A DNA stretch of 64,000 bases, taken from Motilibacter peucedani. GTDB lineage: Bacteria > Actinomycetota > Actinomycetes > Motilibacterales > Motilibacteraceae. Below are positions 51,192-58,893 of the stretch, one piece after another. Location of the stretch: NCBI RefSeq assembly GCF_003634695.1, contig NZ_RBWV01000014.1, positions 186,001 to 250,000 on the forward strand. Direction: 5' to 3'. Each line of letters starts with the position of its first letter. Within the stretch, counting starts at the first letter, position 1. Made by a program: the position numbers and the translations under genes. The notes under the pieces were generated by a model that saw only the letters and a program-made list of their open reading frames with translations, did no database searches and was not told the DNA's origin.

Positions 51192-51213
51192 ACCGAAGAT
51201 TTCGGCGTGTCGC
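51185..51213 (-). promoter_or_regulatory. Hairpin overlapping the start region of the M15-like gene
   Basis: On the minus strand GCGACACGCCGAA pairs with TTCGGTGTGTCGC around a 3-base loop, 13 bp with one G-T wobble. The right arm contains the GTG at 51191. If translation starts there the hairpin masks the start codon; if it starts at 51221 or 51233 the hairpin is coding. Confidence 0.5.
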
Positions 51214-51266
51214 TCCCGCATCTTTAACCACACCAGTCACATAATGCACACCCTCGCCGCGGGGCG

Positions 51267-53012
51267 CTAGTTCGTCAGCCGCACGTAGCGCCGGACGAGG
51301 TCCATGTCCTTGCGCACGAGGTGGTACCTGCCGCGGCTCTTGACGGCCGCCAGCACCTTGGCGTGGACGGTCGAGACGCACAGCCGCGGGCCGCCGACGG
51401 GCGCGGTGCAGGTGACCGTCCAGGCGCGGCCGGCGGAGTCGGTGAACGTGCCGGGGTGCGCGTAGGCGTTGGTGTCCCACATCGGCGTCGCCTTGGCGGT
51501 GTAGGCCGTGGCCGCCGCCTGGAAGCCGGACTTGCGGATGACGCCGCCGCGGACCTTGGGGTTCGCGACGTAGTAGGTGCCGAACGGCTGCGCCACGCAG
51601 CGCAGGGTGCCCTGGTGGGTGGTGCAGCTCGTGGTCCAGTTGCGCCCGCGCAGCGTGTGCGGGCCCGCCTCGCGGTAGACGATCGAGAGGGTGGGCGGGT
51701 CGGCCACGGGCGGGGTCACGTCGAGCGTGGTCGTGCGCACCCACGAGGAGCGCAGGCCGAGCTTGCGGCGGAAGTCCTCGCCGGTGATGGTGCGTACGTT
51801 GCCGTCGCCGTCGACCGCCTGCACCTGCGTCGCGGCCCCCGACACGTCGCGCACGGTGACCGCCAGCGAGGCCAGCGACCCGAGGCCGAACGCGCCCGCC
51901 ACCTGCGAGGCCGGCACCTGCACCGTCCAGCTGGCGTAGGGGTTGTTGTTCGCGTCGAGCGACCAGTGGTCGTCGACCGAGCGCGCGTAGCTCACGACCG
52001 AGCTCCACACGTCCTCGGAGTTGCGGGTGCGTCCGCCGCTCGAGGAGAAGAAGTACGCGTTGATGGGCGCCCCGCCGACCGTGGCGACGAGCCCGTTGCT
52101 GGCGTCGGTGTCGGTCGACTGCACGGCCTGGCGCCACAGGGCGCCGTAGTCGACGCCGCCGATGACCTCGGCCTCCTTCTTCCAGCCGCGGAAGACCTGG
52201 CTGTCGTCGGTGTCGTAGAGCTGGCACCCGCCGCACGACCGGATCCCCTGGGGGTGGGCCTGCACGGCGTGCACCGCGTAGGAGCGGGCGGCGATGACCT
52301 GGGCGCGCAGCGCCTGCAGCGGCCAGGACGACGGCACCTCGGCCAGGCCGAAGAGGTACTCGTCGTGCAGCACGAGGGTGTTGACGACCTCGAGGCGGCC
52401 GGACGAGCCGCCCCAGTCCTTGCTCGGGGTGATGCGCACGTCGCCGTGGCGCAGCTGGTCGCCGTTGCTGACCAGCACGGTCGCCGGCTTGTCGGCCATG
52501 CCCCGCGAGCCCGCCCACTCGACGTGGACCGAGCCGCCCGTGACGTCGGTGGCGTCGCCCTTCTGCCGCGTGACGTGCAGCGTGAGGTGGCCCTCGACGC
52601 CCTTGACGGTGGCCTTGTCGGACAGCCCGAGGTAGATCGGGTCCTTGTCGTCGACGGTGAGCCGCCAGTAGCCGCCGGGGACGCCGGCGCTGTGGGCGCT
52701 CAGCTCCACGCTCGGCACCGAGTGCGAGGTGTTGACGCGCACGTCGCCGCTGTCGTTGACCGGCGCCACCGTGGCGCCGGTGTAGTAGTAGGCGGCGATC
52801 TGCTCGCCGGTGCGGCCCTCGAGCGCCTGCCCGCGGGCGCCGTACTGGCTCATGCCGACACCGTGGCCGAAGCCCGCGCCGGTCAGGGTGGCGGTCGTGG
52901 CGACCGGGGCGGTGGCCTTGGCGTCGGCGGGGCCGGCGGAGACCGCCGCCGTCACGGGCAGGGCCACCAGGGTGGCCGAGAGGAGGCTCAGGGCTGGTCT
53001 GCGCAGTCGCAC
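51267..53012 (-). CDS. SpoIID/LytB-domain exported protein with Cys-rich C-terminal domain
   Basis: A 581-residue exported protein. The signal is LSLLSATLVALPVTAAVSAGPADA, then GAGFGHGVGMSQYGARGQAL, the SpoIID/LytB glycan-strand-binding signature. The SpoIID core has LAEVPSSWPLQALRAQVIAARSYA, DTDDSQVFRGW and AYFFSSSGGRTRNSEDVW. The catalytic Glu of true lytic transglycosylase SpoIID is in the LAEVP segment and is present. Residues about 440-581 form the four-cysteine domain (GRNWTTSCTTHQGTLRC, GRAWTVTCTAPVGGPRLC). GTG at 53012 has GGAAGG upstream. Confidence 0.88.
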   Translation of the reverse strand: MRLRRPALSLLSATLVALPVTAAVSAGPADAKATAPVATTATLTGAGFGHGVGMSQYGARGQALEGRTGEQIAAYYYTGATVAPVNDSGDVRVNTSHSVPSVELSAHSAGVPGGYWRLTVDDKDPIYLGLSDKATVKGVEGHLTLHVTRQKGDATDVTGGSVHVEWAGSRGMADKPATVLVSNGDQLRHGDVRITPSKDWGGSSGRLEVVNTLVLHDEYLFGLAEVPSSWPLQALRAQVIAARSYAVHAVQAHPQGIRSCGGCQLYDTDDSQVFRGWKKEAEVIGGVDYGALWRQAVQSTDTDASNGLVATVGGAPINAYFFSSSGGRTRNSEDVWSSVVSYARSVDDHWSLDANNNPYASWTVQVPASQVAGAFGLGSLASLAVTVRDVSGAATQVQAVDGDGNVRTITGEDFRRKLGLRSSWVRTTTLDVTPPVADPPTLSIVYREAGPHTLRGRNWTTSCTTHQGTLRCVAQPFGTYYVANPKVRGGVIRKSGFQAAATAYTAKATPMWDTNAYAHPGTFTDSAGRAWTVTCTAPVGGPRLCVSTVHAKVLAAVKSRGRYHLVRKDMDLVRRYVRLTN

Positions 53013-53040
53013 GAGGGGACCTTCCGACGGTGGAGGGGTG

Positions 53041-55017
53041 CTACTTGTTGACGAAGAGCCGGTAGACGCGGTTGGGCTTCCAGCGCTCGTGCTGGCGGAA
53101 GCGGACGGTGTCCTTCGCCCCTGCATGGTGCACCACCACGCGCTCCCACACGGTGGTGCGCACCTGCACGGTGCAGATCCGGGGCCCGCTCGGCACGTTG
53201 CAGGCGACCAGCCAGAGCCGGCCGTCGATCGTCTTCATGCCGGTGGTCGCGTAGGGGTTGGCGTCCCAGGCGCTCGTCCACGGCTGGCTGTAGCCGTAGC
53301 CCGTGAACATCATCGCCGTGACGTGGCGCACCTTGTGGGTCTTCGCGTCCCGCACGTAGGCGCTCGACATCGAGGACGCCGCGCACCGGTGCGTCGAGTG
53401 GTAGTCGACGCAGGTCGTGCTCCAGGCGCGGCCGCTCTGCGTCCGCTTGCCGGGCGAGGTGTAGACGACCGAGAGCTGCGGCGGCTCCGGCACCGCGGGC
53501 ACGCTCGGCGGCGCGGGGGTCACCGCGCCCGTGGGCGTCAGCGCCGCCGACCCGACGGTGACCGTGGTGTCGTAGGAGCGCACCGCCCCGGCCGGGCTGG
53601 TGCTGGCGAGGGTGAGGGCGTAGGTCGCCGGCGGCGCCTGCTGGCCGCCGACCCGCAGGTCCCACGTGGCCGTCAGCGCCAGCGAGTCCGGGGTCGTCGC
53701 GCCGCTCGAGCTCGCGACGACCGCGCCGGAGGGGTCGCGGACCTGCAGCGTCCAGCTCTGCGGGTCGGAGGTGCGGGCCGAGACGGCGACCTGACCAGGG
53801 ACCGCTCGGCCGTCGGCTCCCACCCCGACCTTGCCCGGGCTGACCACCGGGTCGAAGATCATCGGGCCCATGAGCTGGCTGACCCGCGCACGGATGGCGG
53901 GCAGCTTGGCGTAGAGGTTCGCCCCGGGGCACGCGGTCGCCCCGACGTCGCGGTGGCCCGAGACGACCGGCACGTCGACGCCGACGCCCGCCTTGTACTT
54001 CGAGGTGCCGCCGCCCGCGCTGACCAGGTGGGCGATGGAGTTGGGGTCGCGGTGGGCCAGGGTCAGCCGCCACGCCATGAGCTGGGACACCGACTCGACC
54101 ATGGCGTCGGGCGCCTGGGCGGTCTGGAAGTTCCCCAGCTCCGAGATCGCGAAGGTGTCGCTGTTGAAGCCGCCGGTGTGGGCACCGAGGACGTTCTTGT
54201 CGATGCCGCCGGCGCGGCCCTCGTAGATCGTGCCGTACTGGTCGACGAGGTAGTTGTAGCCGATGTCGGACCACTTGTGGACCTTGGTGTGGTACGCGTA
54301 CATCGCCCGCACCTGGGCCGCCGCGTCCCCAGGGCCGTAGGCGTTGGTCGAGGCGGTGTGGTGGATGAAGCCGACCTTCGGGGTGCCGGTGTAGTAGGGG
54401 CCTCCGTGGCGCAGCGACTCGTCGGCGCCCCACTGCGCGCGGGTGACGATCGTCGGCTGCGCCATGTCGGCCGAGGCCGACGAGGCGGCGCGCGACGCGC
54501 CGAGCTCGGGCAGGGCCGCGTCGGCCTTCGAGCGGCCGCCGTCGACCAGCTCGGCGCGCACCGCGCGCGGCGCGTGGGCGCCGTCGACGCGCACCTGCAG
54601 CGCGTCGGCGCCGTCGACGAGCAGCGACTCGGAGCCGGCCCGCTCGCCGCTCGCCTGCGCCCGGGCGTCGGCGCTCGAGGCGTCGGGACCGTCGTCGTCC
54701 TGGCCCAGCGCCTCCCACGCGGTCCACGCGCCGTGCTGGCGCACGCGCACCTGCACCGCGGTGTCGCGCGCCTGCGAGCCGGCGGCCCAGGTGACGGCCA
54801 CCAGGTCGAAGCGCGTCGTGGGCGTCTGCGCCGAGAGCAGCACCGGCCGGTGGGCGCCCGAGACCGACGCGAGCCCGCGCGCCTCGACGCCCGACAGGGC
54901 GACCGAGCTCACGCGCGGGGCGACCGCGTGCGGCGACGGGGCCGCGCGCGTCACGACCGGCAGGGCGAGGGCCGCCGGCAGGATGCCGACGGCCAGCAGG
55001 GCTGTGGTGGGGCGCAC
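53041..55017 (-). CDS. Exported N-acetylmuramoyl-L-alanine amidase with Cys-rich C-terminal domain
   Basis: A 658-residue exported protein. The signal ends at about VVTRA. An amino beta domain (about 40-165) is followed by an Amidase_2/PGRP domain (about 185-345): ITRAQWGADE-like opening, VGFIHHTASTN (zinc His), GYNYLVDQYGTIYEGRAGG, GAHTGGFN and SGHRDVGATACPG (zinc His and Cys). It cleaves stem peptides from glycan strands. A Ig-like stretch and Pro linker lead to a carboxy four-cysteine domain (GRAWSTTCVDYHSTHRC, GRLWLVACNVPSGPRIC). GTG has AAGGA upstream. Confidence 0.92.
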   Translation of the reverse strand: MRPTTALLAVGILPAALALPVVTRAAPSPHAVAPRVSSVALSGVEARGLASVSGAHRPVLLSAQTPTTRFDLVAVTWAAGSQARDTAVQVRVRQHGAWTAWEALGQDDDGPDASSADARAQASGERAGSESLLVDGADALQVRVDGAHAPRAVRAELVDGGRSKADAALPELGASRAASSASADMAQPTIVTRAQWGADESLRHGGPYYTGTPKVGFIHHTASTNAYGPGDAAAQVRAMYAYHTKVHKWSDIGYNYLVDQYGTIYEGRAGGIDKNVLGAHTGGFNSDTFAISELGNFQTAQAPDAMVESVSQLMAWRLTLAHRDPNSIAHLVSAGGGTSKYKAGVGVDVPVVSGHRDVGATACPGANLYAKLPAIRARVSQLMGPMIFDPVVSPGKVGVGADGRAVPGQVAVSARTSDPQSWTLQVRDPSGAVVASSSGATTPDSLALTATWDLRVGGQQAPPATYALTLASTSPAGAVRSYDTTVTVGSAALTPTGAVTPAPPSVPAVPEPPQLSVVYTSPGKRTQSGRAWSTTCVDYHSTHRCAASSMSSAYVRDAKTHKVRHVTAMMFTGYGYSQPWTSAWDANPYATTGMKTIDGRLWLVACNVPSGPRICTVQVRTTVWERVVVHHAGAKDTVRFRQHERWKPNRVYRLFVNK

Positions 55018-55182
55018 GGTTGTCCTTGCGTCGGGGCAGCGGGCGGGCACACTCGCCGAGTCACTCTAGTAACAGGAGCCCCAGAACGGGCGGATCGGTT
55101 CAGTCCGGGAGGGTCGGGGGCGGGAACGGGGCGCACGCGCCGCACGTCGATACCCTGGACCCCCCCGAGGAGAAGGACCCAC

Positions 55183-56697
55183 GTGCGCCGTTCGGAGTTC
55201 CGCCGCCCCTACGCGCGGCACGCGCGGGCGAAGGCGGCGTGGAAGCGGGCGCTCGTGGCCCTCACCAGCGCCCTCGCCCTGCTCGCGGTGAGCGCCGGGG
55301 GCGCTGCGGCGATCTACTACAAGCGTCTCGGCGACAACATCCACCAGGTGCAGATCGCCGACAAGCTGGGCCCCGAGAGCGAGCGTCCGCAGAACAAGCC
55401 CTCGGTGACCGCGGCCGAGAGCGGCAAGAGCCACACCGGCGCGCCCATCGACATCTTGGTGATGGGCTCGGACACCCGGGCCGGCGACAACGGCTTCGTC
55501 GGCGGCGACGAGCAGGACGGCCGCTCCGACACCACGATCCTGCTGCACATCTCGGCCGACCGGCAGGCGGCCTACGGCATCAGCGTGCCGCGCGACTCGA
55601 TGGTGCAGATCCCCGACTGCATCTCGACGACGACCGGGAAGAACTACCACACCGGCACCAACCTGCACATGTTCAACGAGGCCTACACGATCGGCGGCGC
55701 CGCCTGCACCGTGAAGACCTTCGAGAAGGCCACCGGCATCCGCATCGAGCACTACGTCGTCGTCGACTTCCACGGCTTCAACGCCATGGTCAGCGCGCTG
55801 CACGGGGTCGAGGTGTGCGTGCCGCAGTCCCTCGACGACGACACGCACAACATCCACCTGCGCGCCGGGCGCAACACGATCAAGGGCAAGGAGGCGCTCG
55901 ACTACGTGCGGGCGCGCTACCGGCTCGGCGACGGCACCGACGTCGGGCGCACCGAGCGCCAGCAGTACTTCATCGCCGCGATGATCCGCAAGGCGCTCAA
56001 GCAGGGCCTGACCCGACCCGACCGGCTGCTGCGCTTCCTCGACGCCGCGACCTCGTCGCTGCAGTCCGACATGAAGATCGGCACGCTGCGCAGCCTCGGC
56101 CAGGACGTCGCCGGCATCGGGCTCAGCAACATCGTCTTCACCACCATCCCGACGATGCCCTGGCCGCAGGACAAGAACCGGCTGGTCTGGACCTCGCAGG
56201 CCGACACCGTCTGGGGAGCCATCGCCGACGACCGCGACCTGCCGGGCGTCAAGCGCCACCGCAGCGCCACGGCCACGCCGACGCCGACCCCCTCCAGCAC
56301 TCCGCTGCCCGTGGTCAGGACGGCCCCGTCGGCGGTGCGGGTGCGGGTCGTCGACGGCACCGGGTCGCAGGCGCACGCCGAGCAGGTGGCGGCCGACCTG
56401 CGGCTGCAGGGGTTCCAGGTCGTCGCCACCACCGTGGGCGACGACAGCAGCGTGACGCAGACGACGGTGCGCTACGACCCGGCCTACGACCAGTCGGCCA
56501 GGACGCTGAGCTCGAGCGTGCCCGGCTCGGTCCAGGAGAAGGCTCCCGAGCTCAGCCGGACCCTCGAGCTGGTCGTCGGCAGCGACTACGCCGGCACCAC
56601 CGAGGTCAGGGTGGCGCGGGCGACCAGCACGCCGAAGCCCAGCAGCAGCCCGCTGGTGCTGCGCACCGCGCTCTCCGACGGCTGCAAGGCCTCGTAG
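55183..56697 (+). CDS. LytR-CpsA-Psr (LCP) family cell-wall glycopolymer ligase
   Basis: A 504-residue membrane-anchored protein. A basic amino end is followed by one helix at about 22-45 (ALVALTSALALLAVSAGGAAAIYY). LCP domain (about 90-300): ILVMGSDTRAGDNG, RSDTTILLHISADRQAAYGISVPRDSMVQIP, the conserved DYVRARYRLGDGTDVGRTERQQ. LytR_C domain (about 385-480) follows a Pro/Thr linker. LCP enzymes move polyprenyl-linked glycopolymers such as teichoic acid or arabinogalactan to peptidoglycan. GTG has GAGGAGAAGGA upstream. Divergent from the amidase, across a 165-bp region with a TACCCT -10 candidate. Confidence 0.95.
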   Translation: MRRSEFRRPYARHARAKAAWKRALVALTSALALLAVSAGGAAAIYYKRLGDNIHQVQIADKLGPESERPQNKPSVTAAESGKSHTGAPIDILVMGSDTRAGDNGFVGGDEQDGRSDTTILLHISADRQAAYGISVPRDSMVQIPDCISTTTGKNYHTGTNLHMFNEAYTIGGAACTVKTFEKATGIRIEHYVVVDFHGFNAMVSALHGVEVCVPQSLDDDTHNIHLRAGRNTIKGKEALDYVRARYRLGDGTDVGRTERQQYFIAAMIRKALKQGLTRPDRLLRFLDAATSSLQSDMKIGTLRSLGQDVAGIGLSNIVFTTIPTMPWPQDKNRLVWTSQADTVWGAIADDRDLPGVKRHRSATATPTPTPSSTPLPVVRTAPSAVRVRVVDGTGSQAHAEQVAADLRLQGFQVVATTVGDDSSVTQTTVRYDPAYDQSARTLSSSVPGSVQEKAPELSRTLELVVGSDYAGTTEVRVARATSTPKPSSSPLVLRTALSDGCKAS

Positions 56698-56722
56698 CCT
56701 CGTCGCCGCGCCCGCCGGTCCG

Positions 56723-56728
56723 TACAGT
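56723..56728 (+). promoter_or_regulatory. Candidate -10 element (leaderless start) for the stress protein gene
   Basis: TACAGT, six bases, ATG at 56735. No Shine-Dalgarno is visible. Confidence 0.5.
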
Positions 56729-56734
56729 CGGTGC

Positions 56735-57214
56735 ATGGCTCGCACTCCGTACACCGTCCCCACTCCCCCGAGCGGCCTGCACGTCGCGACCTTCGCCACC
56801 TACGCCGAGGCGCAGCGGGCCGTCGACCACCTCGCCGACGAGAAGTTCGCCGTCGAGGGCGTGACGATCGTGGGCAGCGACCTGCAGATGGTCGAGCGCG
56901 TCACCGGCCGGCTCACCCTCGGGCGGGCCGCGATGGCGGGCGCCGCGACCGGCGCGTGGTTCGGCGCCCTGGTCGGCCTGCTGCTCGGCTCGTTCGACAG
57001 CGGCACCAACGTCCTGGCCGCCCTGCTGGGCGGCGTGCTCTACGGCGTGGTGTTCGGCGCGGTCTTCGGTGCGTCGGGCTACGCGGCGACCGGCGGGCGC
57101 CGCGACTTCACCTCGAACTCCCAGGTGGTCGCGAAGAGCTACGAGGTGCTCTGCGACTCGCGGACCGCGGAGCAGGCGCGCGACCTGCTGGCTCGCTTCT
57201 CCCTGCGCGGCTGA
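56735..57214 (+). CDS. General stress protein 17M-like membrane protein
   Basis: A 159-residue protein. The soluble opening VATFATYAEAQRAVDHLADEKFAVEGVTIVG is the general-stress-protein 17M-like domain. It is followed by a Gly-rich hydrophobic hairpin (GAATGAWFGALVGLLLGSF and ALLGGVLYGVVFGAVFGASGY) that likely inserts in the membrane, then a short soluble tail. The last 107 bases overlap the end of DUF389 on the other strand. A stress role is known only by family name. Confidence 0.85.
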   Translation: MARTPYTVPTPPSGLHVATFATYAEAQRAVDHLADEKFAVEGVTIVGSDLQMVERVTGRLTLGRAAMAGAATGAWFGALVGLLLGSFDSGTNVLAALLGGVLYGVVFGAVFGASGYAATGGRRDFTSNSQVVAKSYEVLCDSRTAEQARDLLARFSLRG

Positions 57215-58127
57215 CCCAGCCCCAGGCCGCCTCCTGCACGAGCAGCGTCACCACCGCGGCGAGCACGATGCAGGCGAGGTTGACCGCGAGCTGCACGCAC
57301 GCACCGCGGGCCTGCGCGCCCTGGCCGGTGACCAGGGCCGCAGCGACCTCGGCCGCGGCCGGCACGGTCGTGACGCTGATGAAGACGCCGACCAGCGTGC
57401 TCGCCTTCGCCGCGGTGAGCGAGATCGTGCCTGCCACGCCCGCCAGCAGGGCCACGACGACGCTGAAGACGTCGGGGTCGGACACGAACGAGGTCAGCGG
57501 GCGGTGGCCCTGCACGTAGGCGTCCGGCACCTGCCCGGCGGCGTCGAGCAGCGCCACGCCCAGCGCCGTCACGGCCACCGCGACGGGGAACCCGACGAGC
57601 AGGGCACGCATCGAGAGCCACGCACTGCGCCACTCGCGGCGCACCGCAGCGACCGCGACCCCGGCCAGCGGCCCGAACTCCGGCCCCAGCACCATGGCGC
57701 CCACGATGAGCACCTGGCTGTCGGTCAGGAGCCCGACGGCCGCGATCAGGGTGGCGACGACGAGGAAGACCAGGAACGTCACCGAGAGGGTCGACTCCTC
57801 GCCGGTCGTGGCGGAGAGCTGCTCCCAGACCAGCGCGTCGCTCTCCTCGCCCGGCGCCTCGTCCCGCGCGCGCTCGACACCGGCGCCGAGGGCGGTGTCG
57901 ACCGAGCCGAGGGTGATCGAGCCGGCCCGGAGCAGCGCGGGCGTGCACAGCGCGTCGAGCACCGCGTCGGCGGCCTCCCTCGCGACGTCGGCCTGCACGA
58001 GGTCGCCGGGCGGCTCGAGGGCGGCACCGCGGGTCAGCGTCACGTTGGTCGCGCCGGTCGCGGCGCGCAGGGCCGCCACCACGGCGTCCGTGCGGTCGGC
58101 CGGGCTGACGATGCGCAGGTGGAGCAC
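57108..58127 (-). CDS. DUF389 membrane protein
   Basis: A 339-residue protein. A cytoplasmic amino domain (1-115) is followed by six to eight helices with TDSQVLIVGAMVLGPEFGPLAGVAVA, the DUF389 signature, and TAAKASTLVGVFISVTTVPAAAEV. After the last helix (WGWVSRAG) about 30 Arg/Ser/Pro-rich residues are read antisense to the stress gene, an odd tail that probably arose by loss of an earlier stop. GTG at 58127 is one base from the SDR stop. Transport substrate unknown. Confidence 0.85.
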   Translation of the reverse strand: MLHLRIVSPADRTDAVVAALRAATGATNVTLTRGAALEPPGDLVQADVAREAADAVLDALCTPALLRAGSITLGSVDTALGAGVERARDEAPGEESDALVWEQLSATTGEESTLSVTFLVFLVVATLIAAVGLLTDSQVLIVGAMVLGPEFGPLAGVAVAAVRREWRSAWLSMRALLVGFPVAVAVTALGVALLDAAGQVPDAYVQGHRPLTSFVSDPDVFSVVVALLAGVAGTISLTAAKASTLVGVFISVTTVPAAAEVAAALVTGQGAQARGACVQLAVNLACIVLAAVVTLLVQEAAWGWVSRAGRSEPAGRAPAPRSASRRAPRSSSRPPGSSR

Positions 58128-58128
58128 G

Positions 58129-58875
58129 TCAGTAGTAGATCGCGCCCGGGGTGCCGCCCCCGACGGCGACCGCGTCGCCGGTGACCGCGACGCTGAGCGG
58201 CGAGGCGAGGAAGGTCACGACGGCGGCGACCTCGTCGGCGGTGACCATGCGCCCGATGCTCGTGCTGACCGGCGGCGGCGGCACGGGCGTCCGCTCGGTG
58301 ACCGTGCGGCCTGGGTGCACGACGGTGACGTTGACGCCCGAGGGGCCGAGCTCGTCGGCCAGGTTCTTGGTCATGGCGGCGACCGCGACGTTGCGGATCG
58401 AGCCGGCGATCGAGCCCGTGGAGCGGGCGTTGAGCCCGCTGACGTTGACGATCCGCCCCCAGCCGGCGGCGACCATGTGGGGCGCGACCGCCCGCGCGCA
58501 CCGCAGGTAGCCGAGGACCTTGGTGTCGAGCTCGGTGAGCAGCGCCTCGTCGGTCGTCGCCGCGAGGGTGGTCGGTGCGCCGGCGGAGGCCGGGCGGGCC
58601 GCCGCGTTGACCAGGACGTCGACGCCGCCCCACCGCTCGACGACCGTCGCGACCATGCGCTCCACGGCCGCGGGGTCGGTGGTGTCGGCGGAGAGCGCCA
58701 GCACGCGTACGCCGCTGGCGCCCACCGCCTCGGCCGCCTGCTCCAGCCGGTGGGGGTCGCGCGCCACCAGGGCGACGTCGGCACCCTCGGCAGCGAGGGA
58801 CCTGGCCACTGCGAGCCCGATCCCCCTGCTGCCGCCCGTCACGATCGCCCGTCTGCCGCGCAGCTGGAGGTCCAT
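58129..58875 (-). CDS. Short-chain dehydrogenase/reductase with altered active site
   Basis: A 248-residue Rossmann protein. The cofactor loop TGGSRGIGLAVARSLAAEGAD is intact, NAA is present, and the catalytic Ser lies in NVSGLNARSTG. Where SDRs have Tyr-x3-Lys this protein reads GSIRNVAVAAMTKNL, so both Tyr and Lys appear replaced (Gly and Asn). ATG at 58875 is preferred for AGGA upstream; 58884 is also in frame. One base separates it from DUF389. It may bind NAD(P) without classic catalysis, or use another base. Confidence 0.82.
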   Translation of the reverse strand: MDLQLRGRRAIVTGGSRGIGLAVARSLAAEGADVALVARDPHRLEQAAEAVGASGVRVLALSADTTDPAAVERMVATVVERWGGVDVLVNAAARPASAGAPTTLAATTDEALLTELDTKVLGYLRCARAVAPHMVAAGWGRIVNVSGLNARSTGSIAGSIRNVAVAAMTKNLADELGPSGVNVTVVHPGRTVTERTPVPPPPVSTSIGRMVTADEVAAVVTFLASPLSVAVTGDAVAVGGGTPGAIYY

Positions 58876-58893
58876 GACGGCCATCCTGCCGTG

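Noticed and set aside
51191-51266. Cyclic di-AMP (ydaO) riboswitch before the wall hydrolase gene
   Set aside because: Such elements precede many actinobacterial wall hydrolases, but the space is only about 75 bp and none of the conserved core is visible.
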